Positions 1 to 7,166 of a DNA stretch of 27,441 nt are shown here, piece by piece. The position numbers and the translations under genes are program-made. Source of the DNA: Candidatus Harrisonbacteria bacterium. GTDB taxonomy: Bacteria; Patescibacteriota; Minisyncoccia; UBA6257; UBA11618. Each line of letters begins with the position of its first letter. Position 1 is the first letter of the stretch. The stretch spans positions 1 to 27,441 of the forward strand of contig JAHFLM010000004.1 in assembly GCA_023244865.1 (NCBI GenBank), read 5' to 3'. The notes beneath the pieces were generated by a model that saw only the letters and a program-made list of their open reading frames with translations, made no database searches and was not told where the DNA came from.

Positions 1-1
1 T

Positions 2-1387
2 AATAAAATTGCTCAGATTGGGGATTTCAAAAGAATCAAAACTAGGGAAGTAGTGGCGGGCAATTTGGGCTACTTAATGCCTGGGTTTTTGGATATTTAT
101 TCGAGGGTGGATCATTCGTTTGATTTGTTGCACGACTTTTCGCAAAATAATTATTTGGATCAGGGAGTGACGAGTATTATTTTAGGGCATCAGGGGAGTT
201 CGCTCGCACCACTTTTATATGGATCTTTGGAGTGTATGAAGAAGTGGGGTGGGAAGGATGGCGTGTGTGTGGGGTGGCATAATGTTTCTGAATTTTTGCA
301 TTATTTGAAGCAGCAGAAGTTAGGGGTGAACGTGGGAACTTTAGTCGGGCATAGCACGATGCGACGGGCGATTATCGGGGAGGTGAATCGCGGGCTGACG
401 GAAAATGAATTAAAAATTTTAAATCATATTACGGAAGAAAGTTTGAAAGAGGGGGCGCTTGGAGTGTCGTTTGGGTTGAATTTTGCGCATACGAAAAATA
501 CAGCATATGAAGAGGTGCGAGATTTGGCGTTTTTGGCTGCTAAGTATAATAAGATTTGTGAGGTGCAGATTCGGGGTGAGGGGGAGGCGATGTATGAGGC
601 GCTAAACGAGGCTTGGAAAATTTATGAGGAGACGGCGGTGAAAATGGTGATTATTGGTGTGAAGCCATATTTGGGGAGTGAGGTGGATTTTGATAGAGCG
701 TTTGAATTGTTTGCTAAGCGAGCGCGGGGGACGAATTGTTATTTACTAATGGATTGGAGTGAGGAATCTTTTCGGCCAATTTATAGTTTACTGCCAGAAG
801 TAATGCGATATGGAAGTCTGGGTGAGATGTGTGAGGATTTGAAAAATAAGTATAAGCAGGAGGAGGTGCTTAAATATTGGGGGAAGTTAAGTCCTGACTT
901 TGTGAAGTTTGTGTCGGTGCAAAATTTACATAGCGTGTGTGGAAAAAGTTTAGGGGAGGTGGCGGCGAATCGGGGTTTGAGTTTAGGTAAGGCTTTGATT
1001 GAGGTGATGCTGCAAAGTCATTTGAGGGCCTCTGTGCTTATAAAAAATGTTAATTTGGAAAAAATGGAAGAAGTCGTGGGTCACGAAAATGTTTTAGTGG
1101 GTGGAACTTTGGCTAGTCATGGAGCGGCTAATTCGGGAGTGTTTTTAGACTTAATTGAACGAGTAGCGAAGAATAAAAAAATGAGTTTGGAAAAGTTAAT
1201 TCATAAGTTAACGGCGCAAGTTTATGATTTGTATGGAATTAGAGGCGGAAGATTGAAGGTGGGAGAGCGAGCGGATTTGTGTTTGTTGTTGAATAACGAA
1301 ATGCGAAGTGTGGTGGTTGACGGGCATTTGGTGAAAAATCAGGGAAAGTTTTTAGAGTCGGGTAGTTTTGGGCGGGTTATTTCCTAG
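2..1387 (+). CDS. N-acyl-D-amino-acid deacylase-like protein, left-truncated, probably catalytically inactive
   Basis: The frame is open to the left edge and coding resembles the family before the first usable start (GTG at 53), so the gene begins outside the window. The order of blocks fits the D-aminoacylase branch of the amidohydrolase superfamily: PGFLDIYS, then QGVTSIILG, then VGHSTMRR, GALGVSFGL, a GKSLGEVA block and a C-terminal GERADL segment. The metal-binding positions of active enzymes look replaced: the HxH after PGF(I/L)D reads YSR, the GNCG cysteine reads GHQG, the H of the 'HxRxE' block reads QIRGE, the SHxK block reads IGVK, and the GSDG aspartate block reads GGTL. It therefore looks like a pseudoenzyme. 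The stop lies 3 bases before ftsW, suggesting co-transcription with cell-envelope genes. The fold call is fairly sure; the role is unknown. Confidence 0.75.
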   Translation, partial: NKIAQIGDFKRIKTREVVAGNLGYLMPGFLDIYSRVDHSFDLLHDFSQNNYLDQGVTSIILGHQGSSLAPLLYGSLECMKKWGGKDGVCVGWHNVSEFLHYLKQQKLGVNVGTLVGHSTMRRAIIGEVNRGLTENELKILNHITEESLKEGALGVSFGLNFAHTKNTAYEEVRDLAFLAAKYNKICEVQIRGEGEAMYEALNEAWKIYEETAVKMVIIGVKPYLGSEVDFDRAFELFAKRARGTNCYLLMDWSEESFRPIYSLLPEVMRYGSLGEMCEDLKNKYKQEEVLKYWGKLSPDFVKFVSVQNLHSVCGKSLGEVAANRGLSLGKALIEVMLQSHLRASVLIKNVNLEKMEEVVGHENVLVGGTLASHGAANSGVFLDLIERVAKNKKMSLEKLIHKLTAQVYDLYGIRGGRLKVGERADLCLLLNNEMRSVVVDGHLVKNQGKFLESGSFGRVIS

Positions 1388-1390
1388 TTT

Positions 1391-2512
1391 ATGGAAGAGG
1401 CACCAACAAGGAAAATTAGAAAGAGGAGTTTTTTTGATTGGCCGATTGTTTTTTCGGCAGGGCTTTTGGTTGTTTTGGGAATTGTAGTTTTGGCTTCCGC
1501 GAGTTTTAATTTAGCAAAGTTAAAATTTGACGATTCTTTTTATTTTTTGAAGCATCAATTAATTTTTGGTTTGTCTTTAGGTGTTGTTGGATTTTTGGTG
1601 GCTTCAAAAGTTTATTATCGCCAATATGAAAAGATCTCGATAATTTTTTTGGTTATTAGTATTGGTTTATTAGTATTGGTTTTTACGCCCTTAGGAATTG
1701 CGGCTGGAGGTGCAGAGCGATGGCTGAATGTTTTTGGTTTTTCATTTCAACCAGCAGAGATTTTAAAATTATCTTTTGTGATTTATTTAGCGGCTTGGCT
1801 TTCGGAACGAGGGCGGGAGCGAGTTGAAACTTTTGGGAAGGGTTTGTTGCCGTTTATAATTTTGCTGACGTTGGTGTGTGGGTTGCTTTTAGCCCAGCCA
1901 AGCACAAGTTCGACCGTGATGATTCTGGGAGTATCTTTGATTATGTATTTTGTTTCTGGTGCGAAGATTAAATATTTAATTGGGATAGTTTTATTAGGGA
2001 TGGTTTCGCTTGCGGCGATTATTTATTTTACGCCATATAGATTGGAGCGTATTAAAACTTTTTTGAATCCGACGGTAAATGATCAGGGGGCGGCTTATCA
2101 TATTAATCAGACGTTGCTTGCGATTGGGAATGGGGGGTTGAAGGGGGTGGGGTTTGGAAAGTCGGAGACAAAAATTAAGCATTTGCCTGAGCCGATTGGC
2201 GATTCGATTTTTGCGGTGGCGGCTGAAGAGTTTGGTTTCTTAGGGTCGTTAACTTTGATTGGCTTATTCTTTATTTTGGTAGCGAGGATCTTATTTTTAG
2301 CTGGTCGCGTGAAAGACAAGTTTGGTCAATTAATGATGATTGGGTTTGGATCGTTAATTGCGATTCAGGCGTTTATTAATATTGCCGCGATTTCGGGAGC
2401 AATTCCTTTGACTGGAGCACCGCTCCCATTTATTAGTTATGGTGGAACGGCTTTGGCAATTTTTATGACAATGGTGGGGGTTACTAATAATGTCGCTCGT
2501 TACAACAGCTAG
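1391..2512 (+). CDS. ftsW: FtsW/RodA/SpoVE-family peptidoglycan glycosyltransferase
   Basis: This polytopic SEDS protein (373 aa, about 10 membrane segments) should polymerise lipid II into glycan strands at the division site or cell wall. Signatures visible are QPAEILKLS at residue 120, the QPS..ST stretch near residue 176, a long extracellular loop with NQTLLAIGNGG, and the C-terminal PFISYGGT at 346-353, as in FtsW rather than the less similar RodA ending. The length is normal for the family. The ATG follows the upstream stop by 3 bases with no Shine-Dalgarno, so translation is probably coupled or initiated without one. murG follows downstream after an inserted small-gene cassette. FtsW is preferred over RodA because of murG nearby, but the two are not fully separable by eye. 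Confidence 0.88.
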   Translation: MEEAPTRKIRKRSFFDWPIVFSAGLLVVLGIVVLASASFNLAKLKFDDSFYFLKHQLIFGLSLGVVGFLVASKVYYRQYEKISIIFLVISIGLLVLVFTPLGIAAGGAERWLNVFGFSFQPAEILKLSFVIYLAAWLSERGRERVETFGKGLLPFIILLTLVCGLLLAQPSTSSTVMILGVSLIMYFVSGAKIKYLIGIVLLGMVSLAAIIYFTPYRLERIKTFLNPTVNDQGAAYHINQTLLAIGNGGLKGVGFGKSETKIKHLPEPIGDSIFAVAAEEFGFLGSLTLIGLFFILVARILFLAGRVKDKFGQLMMIGFGSLIAIQAFINIAAISGAIPLTGAPLPFISYGGTALAIFMTMVGVTNNVARYNS

Positions 2513-2524
2513 TTTTTCCTTATA

Positions 2525-2553
2525 TTGACATTTTGTTATTTATTTGATATATA
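2525..2553 (+). promoter_or_regulatory. Promoter of the 2618 gene (TTGACA-17-TATATA)
   Basis: TTGACA at 2525-2530 and TATATA at 2548-2553 are separated by 17 bases. Transcription would begin near 2560 and give a leader of about 58 nt before the GTG start, ending in an AAGGAGG Shine-Dalgarno at 2604-2610. Confidence 0.75.
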
Positions 2554-2617
2554 AATAGAAGAACCGATGAGAGCTGGACTACCCAACTTTATCGCATAAA
2601 ATTAAGGAGGACTTGCT

Positions 2618-3043
2618 GTGGTAGGATTCATTCTGGGCGTAGTTGTTACGTGCCTTGTACTGGTAGTTGTTTATTTCATGTCAGAGCCCGTTTGGGATGG
2701 TCATTATTCGATTATTATAAATGACACCAGTTTCAGGGTTAAAAAATCTACGACTTTCTCTAGGGGCCATTCGTTGATGGCTGTTCACATTCCTTTGGTG
2801 AGAGGTTATTCTCGAGCAGGCCTTAGGGTTTTGTTAGGTGGCAAAGAGGTGGCTCTTAGATTGTTAGGAGGAGATAGTTTAAGTGAGAGCTTTATGGCTT
2901 GGGAGATTGTCGAGCATCTTACATGGGAAAATGTTTGCAACAAACCAATTGAGGTTTTGGTGACTTATAAGAAAACAGACTCCGAAATGGAAATGTCTGT
3001 TAGGCATAATCATTGTTTTACATTTTCGCCTGTATGTATTTAG
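2618..3043 (+). CDS. Unknown single-pass membrane protein, SD-led cassette
   Basis: A 141-residue protein that I do not recognise. The first about 22 residues form one strongly hydrophobic segment (GFILGVVVTCLVLVVVYF), so it is a signal-anchored protein with a soluble outside domain of about 115 residues containing three cysteines. The GTG start is set by a perfect AAGGAGG 7 bases upstream (2604-2610). It has its own promoter and its own terminator (3062-3091) and sits as a complete unit between ftsW and murG. It uses TTC and GTT more freely than murG, which may hint at a different origin, though this was judged only by eye. Confidence 0.75.
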   Translation: MVGFILGVVVTCLVLVVVYFMSEPVWDGHYSIIINDTSFRVKKSTTFSRGHSLMAVHIPLVRGYSRAGLRVLLGGKEVALRLLGGDSLSESFMAWEIVEHLTWENVCNKPIEVLVTYKKTDSEMEMSVRHNHCFTFSPVCI

Positions 3044-3061
3044 TAGAAGTTTGTGATTTTG

Positions 3062-3091
3062 AAACAGCCGTTTGATAATGGGCTGTTTTTT
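3062..3091 (+). terminator. Intrinsic terminator
   Basis: AAACAGCC (3062-3069) pairs perfectly with GGCTGTTT (3081-3088) around an 11-base loop and is followed by a T run. It closes the 2618 cassette. Confidence 0.85.
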
Positions 3092-3107
3092 GTTTATTGA
3101 AAATTAC

Positions 3108-3116
3108 TGTTAGAAT
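3108..3116 (+). promoter_or_regulatory. Extended -10 promoter of murG
   Basis: TG-T-TAGAAT spans 3108-3116, 11 bases before the murG ATG at 3128. Transcription would start about 4-5 bases before the start codon, giving a nearly leaderless mRNA. Confidence 0.55.
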
Positions 3117-3127
3117 TTTAATAAGTT

Positions 3128-4258
3128 ATGAAAAGGATTCTTTTTACAGGAGGTGGGAGCGGGGGGCATATTTTTCCATTAGTGGCAGTGATTCAGGAGT
3201 TGAAAAAAATAGTAGGAGCGAGGCATTTGGAGGTGGAGTTGCGATATTATGGGCCAGATGACGTTTATGCCGGCTATATAGAAAGAGAAGAGGTTCGGAC
3301 TTATAAAATCACAGCTTCGAAAATGAGACGATATTTTTCTTGGTTGAATTTTTTGGAGGGGCCGAAATTTGTTTGGAGTTTGGGGCAGGCTTTGTTTAAG
3401 ATTTTTTGGTTTATGCCGGATGTGGCTTTTTCAAAAGGGGGGCCGGGAGCCTTGCCGGTTTTATTAGCTTGTTATTTTTATAGAGTGCCAATTATTATTC
3501 ATGAATCCGATACGGTGCCGGGGGCGACTTCGACTGTATCTGGAAGATTTGCGAAGTTGATTGAGGTGGCGTTTGCAAAGGCGGGGGATTATTTTCCAAG
3601 TGAGAAAGTGAAGGTGTGTGGGAATCCGATTCGGCAGGAGCTTCTTGATGCGGCGCAACTTGATAGTGCTTTGGCGAAAAAGCGGTTGGGGTTGGATGAA
3701 AATTTACCTTTGATCGTGGTGTTTGGTGGGTCTTTGGGATCGCAGCGGATTAATGAGTTGATTTTAAATAATGTGGAATGGCTGACGGAAAAATATCAGG
3801 TCTGGCATCAGGTGGGGGTGAATAATTATACGGCTTACTACGAGATTTATAAGCAGATGTCTTTGCATTGGCAGTGGGAGAAAAAGTTGCGATATGATGT
3901 CAAAGCCTTTTTTGATAAAAATTGGGGAGATGTTTTGGCGGCATCGGACTTGGTGATTGGACGAAGTGGGGCAAGTATTTTTGAAATTGCTTTGTTTGGA
4001 AAACCTGGGATTTTAGTGCCATTGCCAGAGTCGGCAAATGATCATCAGCGGATTAATGCTTATGAATATGCTGCTGACGGGGCGGCGGAAGTGATTGAAG
4101 AGGATAATTTGTTTGATGATATTTTTCGGACGGTGGTGGGAAAGATTTTAGAAAATCCGGAAAAGGAAAAGCAGATGAAGGTGGCGGCGTTAAAGTTTGC
4201 GAAGCCGGAAGCGGCGAGATTGGTGGCGGAAGATATAATTAGTTTTGTGAGTTTTTAA
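3128..4258 (+). CDS. murG: UDP-GlcNAc transferase MurG (lipid II synthesis)
   Basis: MurG adds GlcNAc from UDP-GlcNAc to lipid I at the inner membrane face, making lipid II. The 376-residue protein has the N-terminal glycine-rich loop GGGSGGHIFP (residues 8-17), the second-domain loop FGGSLGSQRIN (from residue 199), and the UDP-GlcNAc-binding block GRSGASIFE (from 278) followed by GKPGILVPLP and NDHQRINA. The length is close to the family's usual 350-370. There is no Shine-Dalgarno; an extended -10 box lies just upstream, so the mRNA is probably near-leaderless. Together with FtsW and the M23 protein it indicates a peptidoglycan wall. Confidence 0.95.
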   Translation: MKRILFTGGGSGGHIFPLVAVIQELKKIVGARHLEVELRYYGPDDVYAGYIEREEVRTYKITASKMRRYFSWLNFLEGPKFVWSLGQALFKIFWFMPDVAFSKGGPGALPVLLACYFYRVPIIIHESDTVPGATSTVSGRFAKLIEVAFAKAGDYFPSEKVKVCGNPIRQELLDAAQLDSALAKKRLGLDENLPLIVVFGGSLGSQRINELILNNVEWLTEKYQVWHQVGVNNYTAYYEIYKQMSLHWQWEKKLRYDVKAFFDKNWGDVLAASDLVIGRSGASIFEIALFGKPGILVPLPESANDHQRINAYEYAADGAAEVIEEDNLFDDIFRTVVGKILENPEKEKQMKVAALKFAKPEAARLVAEDIISFVSF

Positions 4259-4270
4259 AAATAAGAAGAA

Positions 4271-4370
4271 CTGTCATTCCAGTGAAAACGGGAATCTACT
4301 TTGATTGTGGTTAACCTACGAAGATTCCGGCTCCAGTCAGCCACCGGGCAACCTGGTCCGGAATGACAAT
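4271..4370. repeat. Composite palindromic repeat (TGTCATTCC ... GGAATGACA)
   Basis: TGTCATTCC at 4272-4280 is the reverse complement of GGAATGACA at 4360-4368. Inside is a second inverted pair, GATTCCGG and CCGGAAT. Shorter relatives with the same ends occur at 5676, 7139, 21119 and 23167, all between genes. Confidence 0.7.
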
Positions 4371-4386
4371 GTGCTCGCGTGATCAA

Positions 4387-4415
4387 TTGACTTTTATTGA
4401 TTATTATTCTATTAT
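4387..4415 (+). promoter_or_regulatory. Promoter of the 4471-4893 gene pair (TTGACT-17-TATTAT)
   Basis: TTGACT at 4387-4392 and TATTAT at 4410-4415 are separated by exactly 17 bases. A leader of about 49 nt follows, ending in AAGGAGGT at 4458-4465. Confidence 0.75.
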
Positions 4416-4470
4416 TTGGCTAGTTTGATTGGCTTGTCTCTAGTCTTTTGAAAATCTAAGGAGGTGGATT

Positions 4471-4896
4471 GTGAAATTCAGAACTTCATTTTTAGTTATT
4501 CTTGGTTTATTTATTGGTTTTTCTTTTTTGTACATTGCTTTTGATAACAAATGCATTGATAGTGTTTCAAAAGGTGAGGTAGTCCAGATTCATAAATATG
4601 GCAAAAATCCTGAATTAGAGCTGAAGGAAGATCTTCAAATTATTTACGTTTGGGGTTGGCCGACTTACAGTAAAATTCTCAATCAATCGAGAGTGAGAGT
4701 GGTCAGGAATGTTTCTGGGGAGTTTAAGTTGCATGATATGGTGAACATTGAAGGCGATGGGGATGATTTGGTAGTGAGGGTAATTGGTACGGTTCATCAT
4801 GGGCATTTGATTCAAAGCGAAAAGATTGGGAGGCCTGAAGATTCGAAGTTGAAAATTATTCCAGAAAAGCCCGAAAGAAAGGAGTTATTGAAATGA
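4471..4896 (+). CDS. Unknown single-pass membrane protein, SD-led
   Basis: A 141-residue protein with one N-terminal hydrophobic segment (about residues 7-25) and a soluble remainder ending in a charged Lys/Glu/Pro tail. I do not recognise a family. The GTG start is chosen because AAGGAGGT lies 5 bases before it. It overlaps the next gene by ATGA (4893-4896), so the two are translationally coupled. The partner has the same plan, a signal anchor plus a small beta-rich-looking domain, so the two may form an envelope complex; that is inference. Promoter and terminator make the pair a self-contained unit. Confidence 0.7.
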   Translation: MKFRTSFLVILGLFIGFSFLYIAFDNKCIDSVSKGEVVQIHKYGKNPELELKEDLQIIYVWGWPTYSKILNQSRVRVVRNVSGEFKLHDMVNIEGDGDDLVVRVIGTVHHGHLIQSEKIGRPEDSKLKIIPEKPERKELLK

Positions 4897-5240
4897 AATA
4901 TCTTGCTTGGTTCTGCGTGGTAGTTTTTGGGATTTTTACTTTTAGTTATATTTATTACAAAGGTAAAGAGAATCAGGTGGTGGATGGTTTTGTTCAGAAG
5001 ATTGAAACGATTGAAGAGCCTGGTACAAAGAAAGTTTTTATAACCATTAACGGTTTGGCTAAAAATGGTTATAGTTATGATAGAAGAATTGAGTTTGAGG
5101 GGCCGGATACGCCGGTAATTGGTCAAGAGGTATACATACAGAAACCTAAAGAATTGAGGTTGAGAGTGGTGGTTAAGAAAACAACTAGTGGGGCGATTTT
5201 GGATAAAGATGGTTGGCCCCGAGAGGAAAAGAAAGAGTAG
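4893..5240 (+). CDS. Unknown single-pass membrane protein, coupled to the 4471 gene
   Basis: A 115-residue protein with a hydrophobic signal anchor (about residues 4-21: WFCVVVFGIFTFSYIYY) and a small soluble domain rich in alternating hydrophobic and charged residues, probably beta strands (for example KKVFITING and LRLRVVVKK). The family is not recognised. The start ATG overlaps the previous stop (ATGA) and has AAAGGAG about 8 bases upstream, within the preceding gene. An intrinsic terminator at 5257-5280 ends the unit. Confidence 0.7.
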   Translation: MKYLAWFCVVVFGIFTFSYIYYKGKENQVVDGFVQKIETIEEPGTKKVFITINGLAKNGYSYDRRIEFEGPDTPVIGQEVYIQKPKELRLRVVVKKTTSGAILDKDGWPREEKKE

Positions 5241-5256
5241 CTGTTTGAATTTTAAT

Positions 5257-5280
5257 AAGAGGTCTCATGACCTCTTTTTT
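5257..5280 (+). terminator. Intrinsic terminator
   Basis: AAGAGGTC (5257-5264), loop TCAT, GACCTCTT (5269-5276), then a T run. A perfect 8-bp stem. Confidence 0.9.
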
Positions 5281-5288
5281 GTTACAAT
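5280..5288 (+). promoter_or_regulatory. Extended -10 of the DUF2177 gene, leaderless
   Basis: TG-T-TACAAT (5280-5288) ends 6 bases before the ATG at 5295, so transcription should start at or next to the start codon. The same TGTTACAAT box occurs at 12143 and 27283. Confidence 0.65.
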
Positions 5289-5294
5289 TATTTT

Positions 5295-5666
5295 ATGGTT
5301 AAAGCTTATTTAATTTCGCTTGCGGTTTTAGTGGTGATGGATTTGAGTTGGGTGGGAGTAATTGCTAAGAATTTTTATGTTAGTAGATTAGGGGAGATGA
5401 TTTTGCCTTTTCCGAAAATTATTCCACTTTTGATTTTTTATGGGTTGGCGGTGTTTTGTATTAATTATTTTGCGGTGAGTTCGGCTAAGAGTTTGGGTGA
5501 TGCAGCCCTGAAGGGGTTTCTTTTGGGGCTTTTGGCTTATGGGACATATGACTTAACTAATTTGGCGACTTTGAAAAATTTTCCGATGGATTTGGCGGCG
5601 ATTGATGCTTTGTGGGGTGGGGTGTTGTTTGGAGCGAATGCTTTGGTGGTGAAGTATTTTTCTTGA
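5295..5666 (+). CDS. DUF2177-family membrane protein
   Basis: A 123-residue protein with about four membrane segments. It matches the DUF2177 pattern as I know it: an N-terminal MDLSWVGVIAKNFY block, a middle IFYGLAVFCINYF segment, then GLLAYGTYDLTNLATLKNFP, and a C-terminal D..WG segment. Its function has not been established. The leaderless-type promoter fixes the ATG. It is flanked upstream by a terminator and downstream by a palindromic repeat, so it is probably transcribed alone. Confidence 0.85.
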   Translation: MVKAYLISLAVLVVMDLSWVGVIAKNFYVSRLGEMILPFPKIIPLLIFYGLAVFCINYFAVSSAKSLGDAALKGFLLGLLAYGTYDLTNLATLKNFPMDLAAIDALWGGVLFGANALVVKYFS

Positions 5667-5675
5667 TTTGACGAA

Positions 5676-5701
5676 GATTCCTGCCTCCGCAGGAATGACA
5701 A
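5676..5701. repeat. Short palindromic repeat, family copy
   Basis: GATTCCTG and CAGGAAT are inverted around a short loop, followed by GACAA. It differs by one base from the copy at 23167-23192. Confidence 0.7.
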
Positions 5702-5715
5702 GCCCCATAGTTTTA

Positions 5716-5724
5716 TGGTATTTT
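5716..5724 (+). promoter_or_regulatory. Extended -10 of gltX, leaderless
   Basis: TG-G-TATTTT (5716-5724) lies 7 bases before the gltX ATG at 5732. Confidence 0.55.
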
Positions 5725-5731
5725 AGCTTGC

Positions 5732-7087
5732 ATGGAAGTAAGAGTAAGAATTGCGCCTTCGCCGACTGGGTTTTTTCATGTGGGGACGGCGCGGACGGCT
5801 TTATTTAATTATTTATTTGCGAGACAAAACAAAGGGAAATTTTTGGTACGCATTGAAGATACGGATATTGAGCGATCGGAAAAGAAATACGAAGAGGATA
5901 TTTTGTCAGAATTAAAGTGGCTCGGTTTAGAGGCTGATGAAGAGATTTTGAAACAAAGTGATCGGACGGAGATTTATAAAAAATATTTACATAATTTAGT
6001 AGAAAAAAACTTAGCTTATAAGTGTTTCTGTACTAAAGAGGATTTAGATACGGTCCGACAATCGCAAATGGTGGCTGGGATGGCGCCGAAATATAATGGG
6101 AAGTGCGCAGCTTTAACCAAAGAAGAAATAAAAGTGAAAGAGGTAGCGAGTGAGGCTTATGTATTTCGTTTGCGAGTGCCCGAACAAAAAATTACTTTTA
6201 GCGACTTGATTCGTGGGGAAGTGACTTTTGATGGGGCTTTGATTGGGGATATTGTGATCGCGAAAAGCGATGAGAATGTTTTATATAATTTTGCGGTGGT
6301 GGTGGACGATTATGAAATGAAGATTTCTCATGTGATTCGCGGTGAGGATCATATTAGTAATACGCCGAAGCAGATTTTTATTGGGGAGGCGTTGGGATTT
6401 TCGCGACCACAGTATGCTCACTTGCCTTTGATTTTGGATAGTAAGCGAGCGAAGCTTTCGAAGCGGTTTGCGGCGGTGTCGGTGGCTGATTATCGAGAGC
6501 AAGGATATTTGCCGGAGCCATTTTTGAATTTTTTAGGGTTGCTTGGGTGGCATCCTAAAGAAGATCGGGAGATTTTAAGTGCCCTAGAGATGATTGCGGA
6601 GTTTAATTTAGAGAGAGTGCAAAAAGGTGGGGCGATTTTTAATGTTGAAAAACTTGATTGGCTTAATCAGCAATATATAAAAAATCTTTCTAATGAAAAG
6701 TTGTTGGAGCTGTTAGGTAAAGAAATAAATGAGAAGAATTTAAAAATTATTGATTTAGTGAAAGAGCGATTGGTAAAGCTTTCAGATTATGAATTGTTAA
6801 TTGGTTTTTTCTTTGCGGTGCCTGATTATGAAAGGGAATTATTGGTTTGGAAGGACGGTGGCTTGGAAAAGGCGCGGGAGGTTTTGGAAAAACTTTTGGC
6901 TTTGCAAAAATTAGATAAGGAGAGTGTGATGGCTCTATGTGAAACTTTTGGTAATGGGCCGGTGCTTTGGCCATTGCGGGTGGCTTTATCTGGGAGTAAG
7001 GCCTCGCCCGGGCCATTTGAGATATTAGAGGTTTTGGGGGAGGGGGAAGCTAGGAATAGGCTTCAAATAGCTTATAATAAAATATAG
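5732..7087 (+). CDS. gltX: Glutamyl-tRNA synthetase
   Basis: This class I synthetase charges tRNA-Glu (or tRNA-Gln as well, if non-discriminating, which cannot be decided here). The 451 residues carry the N-terminal RIAPSPTG block, the HIGH-like motif FHVG at residues 15-18 and the KMSKS-like loop KLSKR at 241-245. RGEDHISNTPKQ and the all-helical anticodon-binding C-terminus follow, ending in GSKASPGPFEIL. The length is slightly under the common 465-490. There is no Shine-Dalgarno; a -10-like TATTTT sits 7 bases before the ATG. A palindromic repeat and the M23 gene follow. Confidence 0.96.
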   Translation: MEVRVRIAPSPTGFFHVGTARTALFNYLFARQNKGKFLVRIEDTDIERSEKKYEEDILSELKWLGLEADEEILKQSDRTEIYKKYLHNLVEKNLAYKCFCTKEDLDTVRQSQMVAGMAPKYNGKCAALTKEEIKVKEVASEAYVFRLRVPEQKITFSDLIRGEVTFDGALIGDIVIAKSDENVLYNFAVVVDDYEMKISHVIRGEDHISNTPKQIFIGEALGFSRPQYAHLPLILDSKRAKLSKRFAAVSVADYREQGYLPEPFLNFLGLLGWHPKEDREILSALEMIAEFNLERVQKGGAIFNVEKLDWLNQQYIKNLSNEKLLELLGKEINEKNLKIIDLVKERLVKLSDYELLIGFFFAVPDYERELLVWKDGGLEKAREVLEKLLALQKLDKESVMALCETFGNGPVLWPLRVALSGSKASPGPFEILEVLGEGEARNRLQIAYNKI

Positions 7088-7138
7088 AAGCTGGTGATTA
7101 GTATTAGGTATCTGGGCAGAGAGGGTAATGATATTGAA

Positions 7139-7164
7139 GATCCTGAAATGAATTCAGGATGACA
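7139..7164. repeat. Short palindromic repeat abutting a start codon
   Basis: TCCTGAA (7141-7147) and TTCAGGA (7152-7158) are inverted and followed by TGACA, like the other family copies. The element ends 2 bases before the M23 gene's ATG. Confidence 0.6.
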
Positions 7165-7166
7165 TA

